This document shows, piece by piece, positions 58,171 through 64,000 of a stretch of DNA of 64,000 nucleotides. Each line of letters starts with the position of its first letter. Positions within the stretch are counted from its first letter, which is position 1. The notes under the pieces are model-generated. The model worked only from the letters and a program-made list of their open reading frames with translations. It was not told the DNA's origin and did not search any database. The translations under genes were made by a program, and so were the position numbers. Source of the DNA: Symsagittifera roscoffensis (Eukaryota; Xenacoelomorpha; Acoela; Convolutidae); NCBI RefSeq assembly GCF_963678635.1, contig NC_087063.1:85237574-85301573 (forward strand), written 5' to 3'.

Positions 58171-59319
58171 ATGCGACGAAGATTGTTTCATAAGCCCAAT
58201 TGTAATTACTCGGAAAAAAATGCATCGATCAAGCTGGCTTTAGACTCCAAATTATTGAATGATCAAATTTCTAAAAATAAGTACCAAATGCCGAACATCC
58301 ACGAACTTATAGATAACGTGGCCCTCCAAATCTCAGAGAAATCCAACGGGCGAGTTTGGTTTAGCAATCTGGACCTGAAAAATGCTTACAGCCAACTCAA
58401 ACTATGCGAACAAACGAGTAAGCAGTGTAAATTTAGTATAGTAGGAGGCAAAACTACTGGAACGTATCGATTTTTAACGGGAGTTTACGGACTGGGGGAC
58501 ATGCCAAACGAATTCCAACGGGTCATGGACTCACTGTTGAAAAATATCCCTTTCACAAATTGTTACATAGACGACATTTTAGTAGCTTCGAGGGGATCCT
58601 TGGAAGAACACAAAGCAATAGTGTATAAAATCTTATCAATCTTAGATAAGATAAATATGGCTGTTAAATGGGGGAAATGCGCAGTCTTCAAATCAAAAAT
58701 TGAATGGCTTGGCTTCAGAATCTCCGGCGATGGAGTACGACCATTGGTCGGTAAAGCAGACGCGATAAAAAACTTGCCAATCCCCAAGAATTTTTCCCAA
58801 CTACGCTCGTTCTTCGGCTCGATAAATCAGTATGTAAAAATTGTTCCGAATTTATCGACTCTAAGCTCCCCTCTTTGTCCTTTACTGAATAAAAAATTGG
58901 CTTACAAATGGGACAAGAATCACTCAATAGCGTTTGAAAAATTAAAAGCAGAAATTGTAAATAATACACAGAACAGTCACTTTGATATAAAAGAGAAGAC
59001 AAGACTGAAAACAGACGCATCACACAACGAAATAGGTGCGACCCTAGAACAACTACAAGGAGACCAGTGGAAAACAATCGCATTTGCATCTAGATTTTTG
59101 AACAACCATGAAATGAAGTATTCCACCAATGAATTAGAGTTACTGGGGGTTGTGTGGGCATTTGAACACTTTAGAAACTACCTGTATGGAACTAAATTCC
59201 AAATAGTAACAGACCATAAATCGTTACTATCAGCACTCTCAGCAAACCACGAGAATAAAACGATGCATAGTCGATTGACCCGTTGGGTGATGGACTTTTA
59301 CCATTTAATTTTAAAATAA
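58171..59319 (+). pseudogene. pol: reverse transcriptase and RNase H
   Basis: This 382-codon frame is the longest in the window. RT: KLALDSKLLN (21-30), NLDLKNAYSQL with the first catalytic Asp (68), FLTGVYGLGDMPNEFQ (101-116), the catalytic YIDD (132-135), and EWLGFRISGDGV (178-189). The connection LRSFFGSINQYVK follows. RNase H: TDAS (281-284), E321 in TNELELLGVVWA and D348 in VTDHKSLL, all three acidic residues intact. The frame ends early at 59317; the rest of RNase H continues in another frame. The enzyme centre is intact but the polyprotein is not. Confidence 0.93.
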
Positions 59320-59666
59320 CGCATTTACCGGGAAAAGATATGGGCTTTACAGATCATTTATCTAGACTTCCTTCGGGCGAATCCCTCCCAATCTCCCACT
59401 ATGACGATGAATTTGTAGCCGCTTCAATCGACAAAATTCAGAAATTGCTATTAAATAGATCACACTCTAATTTTGTAACTGTGAATACTGTAGGTAGACC
59501 GGCGGTCGGTGTAAATACTTACTCTCTCGTTAATAGAATCCCGTCGGGAGCAGAAAATTCAAGCGACGTGATTGGTCAAAACCTTTTAAACAGCTCTTTA
59601 GCATACTTCAATCTCAAGATTTTTGTCGCTATCGTTTCTTGTATCGCTTGGTCGATCAAAATTTGA
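59283..59666 (+). pseudogene. RNase H C-terminus and linker (shifted frame)
   Basis: The stretch continues directly from the previous frame: FKITHLPGKDMGFTDHLSRL matches the conserved end of Ty3 RNase H (H-x-P-G-x-x-x-x-x-D-x-L-S-R). A Ser- and Asn-containing linker follows. It joins the main pol frame through a single-base shift between about 59300 and 59318. Confidence 0.85.
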
Positions 59667-60012
59667 CATAATTACCATACTCGGACAGAAAATTGTACCT
59701 CAAATTGCCTACCCATTGACAACTCGAAATTCAATTTTAAAATTATTACCTTTACGGACAAAGTCTTTTTACATTTTATCATCGAAAACAGACATTTTTT
59801 ACCATCTTCTAAAAAAACAGCTAGACGTTCCAATGGACAAATTTACTGAACCCCTATTAATTATCCCTGAAGAACATAACATCGCCCTCAAATTCAGAGA
59901 CGACCGGCTTTCAACTGATCACGCAAACCTCGTAAGAAGATACAGGTTGGAATTAAAATTACCTATTTCCCCAATTCGTCCAGAAAACTACTGTTCAAAG
60001 AAACTGTTATAA
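59623..60012 (+). pseudogene. Pol linker between RNase H and integrase
   Basis: A 129-codon frame with no start of its own significance. It contains PLLIIPEEHNIALKFRDD and RRYRLELKLP. I do not recognise a domain; the position suggests a spacer or a tower-like segment of Pol. A TAA at 60010-60012 closes it just before the integrase frame, which is in the same phase. Confidence 0.6.
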
Positions 60013-60015
60013 AAA

Positions 60016-61176
60016 ATGACGAGGGAAGACAAAATGCTTTGGGACTTGATCGAGACGATAAATACAAATCGACCAATGGGTATTCACGGAGCGTACATGA
60101 AAATATATGACAAAGACTTACACGTGAAGGACGATTTAAGTTTTCTCGACAACAAACTAGTCGTTCCAGCCACTATTAGGGGAACTTTTAACTCGATGCT
60201 CCATGAGACTCATCCAGGACAGTTTGGGATGAAATCATTCGCCGAATACTTGTGGCGGCCTCACATTTATAGAGAAATTTACCACCACGGGAGAACGTTT
60301 AGTCAATACTTGAAAGCTGGTAAGAACATTAAAGTGTTACTAGGTACCCACAACATTTCAAAACTTCCGACTTTGACATTTGTGAATGAAGAAATCAATC
60401 TGGATTTTGCGGGCCCGTTAGACGTGTTCTGGGGAAATAATAAATACGTCCTTCTTTGCATTGACCGCTTTACAAAGTTCCCTTCGGCCAAAATCGTAAG
60501 CAACACTTCCGCAAAGAACGTGATTTCCTTCTTAAACGAGTACTGTCATCTTCACGGGTTCCCAAGAAAAATTAAAGTCGACCATGGGTCATGTTTTTTA
60601 TCTTCTGATTTTAAAAACTTTTGCGAAAAATTCAACATCGAAATTATTTACTGTACAGTCGGCAATCACAGATCCAACGGGCTAGTGGAAAAATTAGTTT
60701 ATACGATCAAATCGAAATTACTGGCAATGTCCTTCGAAATACCTAAACCTCCATTAAACGCTTCGGTCGAGAAAATTACTTGGAATCTGAGAATTTCGAA
60801 ACAATCCGCTATCGGCTGTTCCCTTTTCGAAAAACATTTTAATAGAACGGCGAAAACTAGGTGGAAAAACCTTATGTCCGATATTGATCATTTAGATAAA
60901 GGGAAAGATATCATGTCCAAACAACAGGCCAGCAACTGGGAACTTCATGACGGGGCAGAATATGGGTATCTGGATAAGGAAAAGGACAGCCCTTCGGACC
61001 CAGAAGACAACCGGCCATTAGCAAGGATCGTCACGTCCATTCCAAACCAAGAGGGCATCAGACAAGCTCCAGTATCTCTCTCAAAGAGCAAAGCAGTCAT
61101 GGGAGGTAATCTGAATAGAAGGGTTACTAACAGGAAAAACAGGGATCCGTATTATAACTTGGTAAAGAAGACATAA
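60016..61176 (+). pseudogene. pol: integrase
   Basis: The zinc-binding domain has HETHPGQFGMK (63-73), but the usual CX2C pair is replaced by Phe95 and Tyr98 (RTFSQYLKAGK), so zinc binding should fail. The core shows D130 (NLDFAG), D189 (KVDHGSCF) and E225 (NGLVEKL), a D-D-35-E arrangement. C-terminal of the core come FEKHFNRTAKTRWKNL and a hydrophilic tail. Each Cys loss can be explained by a single base change. The frame is 386 codons, closed at 61174-61176. Confidence 0.92.
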
Positions 61177-62124
61177 TTGATTCATCAGAACATACTGTAA
61201 TCCTCGACAACGGCCACGTGTTACGCAAATCAGATCTGGCTATAAAAGGAAAAACTTTCCCTGGCCCTAATAAAATCATTGTGACCCAAACACCCACCGG
61301 GCAAAAACTTCACCATCATTCGAGTTTAGCCGGAAAAAGGAAGCTCTCACCCCCGAAGAAATCAGTAATGGCACCCTCAGGGCAATCTGGACAAGGCACC
61401 TCAGGAGTAGACAGAAATATGTCGTTGACAGGTGCAACGACCGCGGTCGAGGCTACTCAAAACCTCACCCGAAGTTCTTCAGGTTCCTCTTCCTCATTAA
61501 ACCTAAATCTAACCAGGGCTTAAGTGTTACAGGTACCGCCGACTCTCCACACTTGAGTTCACAATTGACAGTGCACACCGACCTTAGGGAGATCATCGAC
61601 ATTCCTGCACAGGGTCACAAGAAAGCCCTATCCTGATCGATAGCATTTCGGAAACCACAGCCAACCCGACTACCCAACAACGGCTTTCAAGACCACGCCG
61701 GAATGTGGGACCTCCACAATTTTACAGAAATCGTCGCTTTATCGACGTGGTCTTGAAAAAGGACGGCACAGGGATGTCTCTTTCTTCATATAAGACCTCT
61801 CCCGACAAATCTAGGGCTACATTCACGATTTCCTCTCCGTCAGATTTCCTGACACCGTTAGCAGAGGCCCCTTCCCGACAAACCCTCATTGCGGAAACAA
61901 CCCTTACTTGGTCTACAAAGAATTCATGCCCTTCAGTCAGACCAGTAAATTTTCCAATCACGACCCTTTTAAATGAAAACTCGTCGGGATCGCATTCAGC
62001 TCACCAGACCATTAAGGATTCACTGCACGAGTTAGACAATTGCAGCGAAATTTTATCGGCAATCGATTCGGAAATGAAAGCAAAACTGGATGAATTTGAT
62101 GAAAAATTTAACTGCGTTTCTTAA
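61177..62124 (+). pseudogene. Pol C-terminal tail in two frames
   Basis: Right after the integrase frame a shifted frame reads VILDNGHVLRKSDLAIKGKT, then a Ser/Thr-rich segment to 61523. A second frame at 61705-62124 starts near GPPQFYRNRRFID, a motif like the Arg/Pro-rich end of many Ty3 Pol proteins, and ends with an acidic helix (MKAKLDEFDEKF). The 140-codon tail is longer than a typical integrase end. Whether it is Pol or a small separate product is unclear. No Env feature (signal peptide or membrane segment) is seen. Confidence 0.65.
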
Positions 62125-62443
62125 CAAAAACTTTTTACATATCTTACCCTCTGGTTTTAGTAGCTACCTGTAGATACAAGTGTACATGTTTAATTTACAT
62201 GTTGTTGATTACCGCTAGCTTAGTTTTAGTTTAGTTAGTTGTGCTATTTTTGTATGTTTGTAAATTCGGTATATTCATCCTGTACATTGTACGTTCTCAC
62301 TCACTTGTGGATACTATTTTGCTTGCTGTATTTTTACCTTCATGGCGCAGTTTGTAAAATTTTGTTCATACGCGAAGGAGGAAAAGGGTGTATATAGAAT
62401 TAGTTAGTTAGTAAGCAGTTTTATTTTTTTTCCCGGTGGGAAA
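62125..62443 (+). other. 3' untranslated region and polypurine tract
   Basis: AT-rich non-coding sequence follows pol. GGTGGGAAA at 62435-62443 directly precedes the 3' LTR and is the likely polypurine tract for plus-strand priming. Confidence 0.7.
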
Positions 62444-62654
62444 TGTTGTGATTTGTTTTAGTTGTCTTAAATGACCTTCGGTATTTAATTATTACATGTT
62501 AACTAATTTAGATGCGACCATCGGTCGATATGAGACAAAGTCAGTTGTCCTTTTTATAACGTCTTAATTTACACACTTCCTTTTATTAGTTTTATTCTTT
62601 TAAGTTTATGTACAGTAATTGTACATAGGTCTATAGCTTTAGAATAGTTTATTA
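62444..62654 (+). repeat. 3' LTR
   Basis: It is 211 bp, starts TGTTGTGATTTG and ends AGTTTATTA. A run of 17 C follows. Confidence 0.93.
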
Positions 62655-62982
62655 CCCCCCCCCCCCCCCCCTAGGGTACGAATTGCCACCCCTATAAAGA
62701 AATAGTTTTCAACAAACTGCTCGAATAGTTTTTTTTATTTTTAAAAAAAAGTAAATTGGATAACAAAATAGGAACCACCTTGCTGCGTGGAACCTGTAGT
62801 TAATGTCCATCTAAAAAATTTTTTGCCGAAAAGTGCATCCCGATATGATCTGCACATATTTTAAAAATACCTCAGATTTAGATTTATGTCAATTTTGTTC
62901 TACTGAGTACTGATTGCTTTCACATGGTTCGGGATGGTCTCTGAGCATGTTTAAGAGTTTAATTGTTTCACCCAACACACAG

Positions 62983-63120
62983 GTGCTGCTGCGGAATGTG
63001 TCTGTGCGTGTGGCTATGGGGGTGTACTGTCTGTCTGGGGTGGGGGCTGCATTGGCTGCACTTCTGCTCCCAATAGAAACCAGAGGACGACAAATGAAGG
63101 CAAGCACGAATAGATTTTGA
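62983..63120 (+). CDS. SVOP/SV2-like transporter, terminal exon (TM12 and C-terminus)
   Basis: After the acceptor CCCAACACACAG the frame reads VLLRNVSVRVAMGVYCL, TM12 (GVGAALAALLLPIETRGR), then QMK and ASTNRF with a TGA at 63118-63120. L-P-I-E-T-[KR]-G-R is the conserved end of the MFS core in this family. A poly(A) signal lies at 63259, so this is probably the last exon. An alternative is a GC-type donor (AAG|GCAAGC) at 63101, which would skip the ASTNRF tail and lead to exons outside the window. The Ty3-type element ends 328 bp upstream. Confidence 0.88.
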   Translation: MLLRNVSVRVAMGVYCLSGVGAALAALLLPIETRGRQMKASTNRF

Positions 63121-64000
63121 TACAGGGAAAGATTAACGGGGAAAGCCATTTTACGGTTCGGGTGGGGAGAGGGGGGCGGTGTTACTTAGGGGAATTTTCT
63201 CTTCAAATATTCAAGGATTTAGTAAGTCCTCCAACTGTTTCTATGCTGCAAGATACTTAATAAAAACAATCTGTAGCGAATGATATCTATTACAACTGAT
63301 ATTCAGCCCAATTGTTGACAAGAGATATTGGTTTAAGACACATCTCTGTACCATTTCGCGGGTGCCATGAAGTTCACCTAAATACTTGGCATTCAAGGGC
63401 GATAAACTTAAAGTTATAAAGATCCGACCCCCAGCCGACCGTGAATTTGTTGATTTTGTAGATCGTGAACTTTGTTTTCTTCAGAAAGATACTTACGGCC
63501 TAATGATGAGAGCGTCCTAGGCTGTCAGGATCCTTCAGAATTTTTGCACATCAGTAGATCGGACACATAGCATCTTACGTTTACAAAATTTATGAGCAAA
63601 ATAGCTCGTTTTTTAAACTACAAGGCAAATTATTTGTTTCAGAATACGTGAAACAAGACCAGGGAAAAAGAGCGAGATGCTGTTTTCGTCATACCAGAAT
63701 ACAAAGTCACGTGATCATTTCGGGAAAGATTGGCAGCCGTCATTGGTATCATGAGAAACTACAAATGAGTAGAGTTGGTGTCTACTTCTGAAATCGAGTG
63801 CTTTTTTGTTAATTTATTTCTTCTTATCCATGAGATATTATATGTTAATTTGTGAATATCAATGAAAAAATGATCATCCAAAGTTTATTTGACATAATCG
63901 GATGCGCCACGAGCAGTTTTTCCATTCAAAATACAGTGTTGTCCTGGATTGCACTCGTGATCCAGGCACCGAATGTTGCAAATCTAATTCAGTTATTTTC
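63121..64000. other. 3' UTR and downstream sequence
   Basis: Beyond the stop codon and AATAAA no further exon, RNA gene or mobile element is recognised. A GC-richer patch at 63430-63560 has no frame of interest. Confidence 0.5.
63259..63264 (+). promoter_or_regulatory. Candidate polyadenylation signal of the transporter gene
   Basis: AATAAA occurs 139 bp after the TGA of the terminal exon. The placement suits a short 3' UTR. Such hexamers are common in AT-rich sequence, so this is supportive rather than decisive. Confidence 0.5.

Larger units (their letters stand above)
56425..62654 (+). mobile_element. Ty3/gypsy LTR retrotransposon in the last intron
   Basis: Two 211-bp LTRs flank gag and pol in the order Gag, CCHC, protease, RT, RNase H, integrase. 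The total is 6.23 kb. It sits in the transporter's last intron in the same orientation. The flanks are C tracts (56419-56424 and 62655-62671), so a 4-6-bp C target duplication is possible but cannot be proven. The LTRs differ at four positions, which suggests a fairly recent insertion, yet both gag and pol carry stops and frameshifts, so this copy is defective. Confidence 0.95.

Overview
This is an animal (invertebrate-type) nuclear genome window: AT-rich, full of transposable elements, and carrying one spliced gene whose exons are the only convincing host coding sequence. I cannot name the species. No bacterial, organellar, rRNA, tRNA or CRISPR feature is supported.

Host gene. Seven exons on the + strand (16850-16978, 17389-17597, 29121-29206, 37859-37963, 51943-52054, 56034-56205, 62983-63120) join with compatible phases and GT/AG borders. 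They encode the C-terminal half of a 12-helix major-facilitator transporter of the SV2/SVOP (synaptic vesicle 2-related) family, from about TM5 to TM12 and a stop codon, with AATAAA at 63259. Upstream exons are not in the window. Almost all of the remaining 46 kb is intron that has filled with repeats.

Layout. (1) 1-15.6 kb: a block with strong strand asymmetry (+ strand rich in A and C, poor in G). It holds a heavily mutated Ty3/gypsy-like retroelement: gag with an intact CCHC knuckle, protease DSG, RT with YLDN, RNase H, integrase with D, D and E still visible, then several kb of decayed Env-like or other 3' coding sequence. An LTR-like sequence (15.6-16.0 kb) ends it, and a related copy sits alone at 29.7-30.1 kb. 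(2) 19.9-25.2 kb: a satellite whose 109-bp unit is itself five diverged 21-22-bp monomers, with a recent 1354-bp duplication. (3) 26-37 kb: several families of non-autonomous elements, including a Helentron-like family, foldback elements and a hAT-type MITE that abuts exon 4. (4) 38-47 kb: A-rich degraded sequence with about four tandem ~1.1-kb units. (5) 47-55.4 kb: more element copies, C-rich and G-rich minisatellites, and a tandem duplication whose two copies act as empty-site controls for each other's insertions. (6) 56425-62654: a nearly complete Ty3/gypsy LTR retrotransposon in the gene's last intron, with 211-bp LTRs differing at four positions, a tRNA-Ser-type primer site and frameshifted gag and pol.

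The elements and the gene are linked mainly by position. Three of the six downstream 3' splice sites have a transposon end within about 60 bp, and at exon 4 only 18 bp of non-element sequence remains before the exon.
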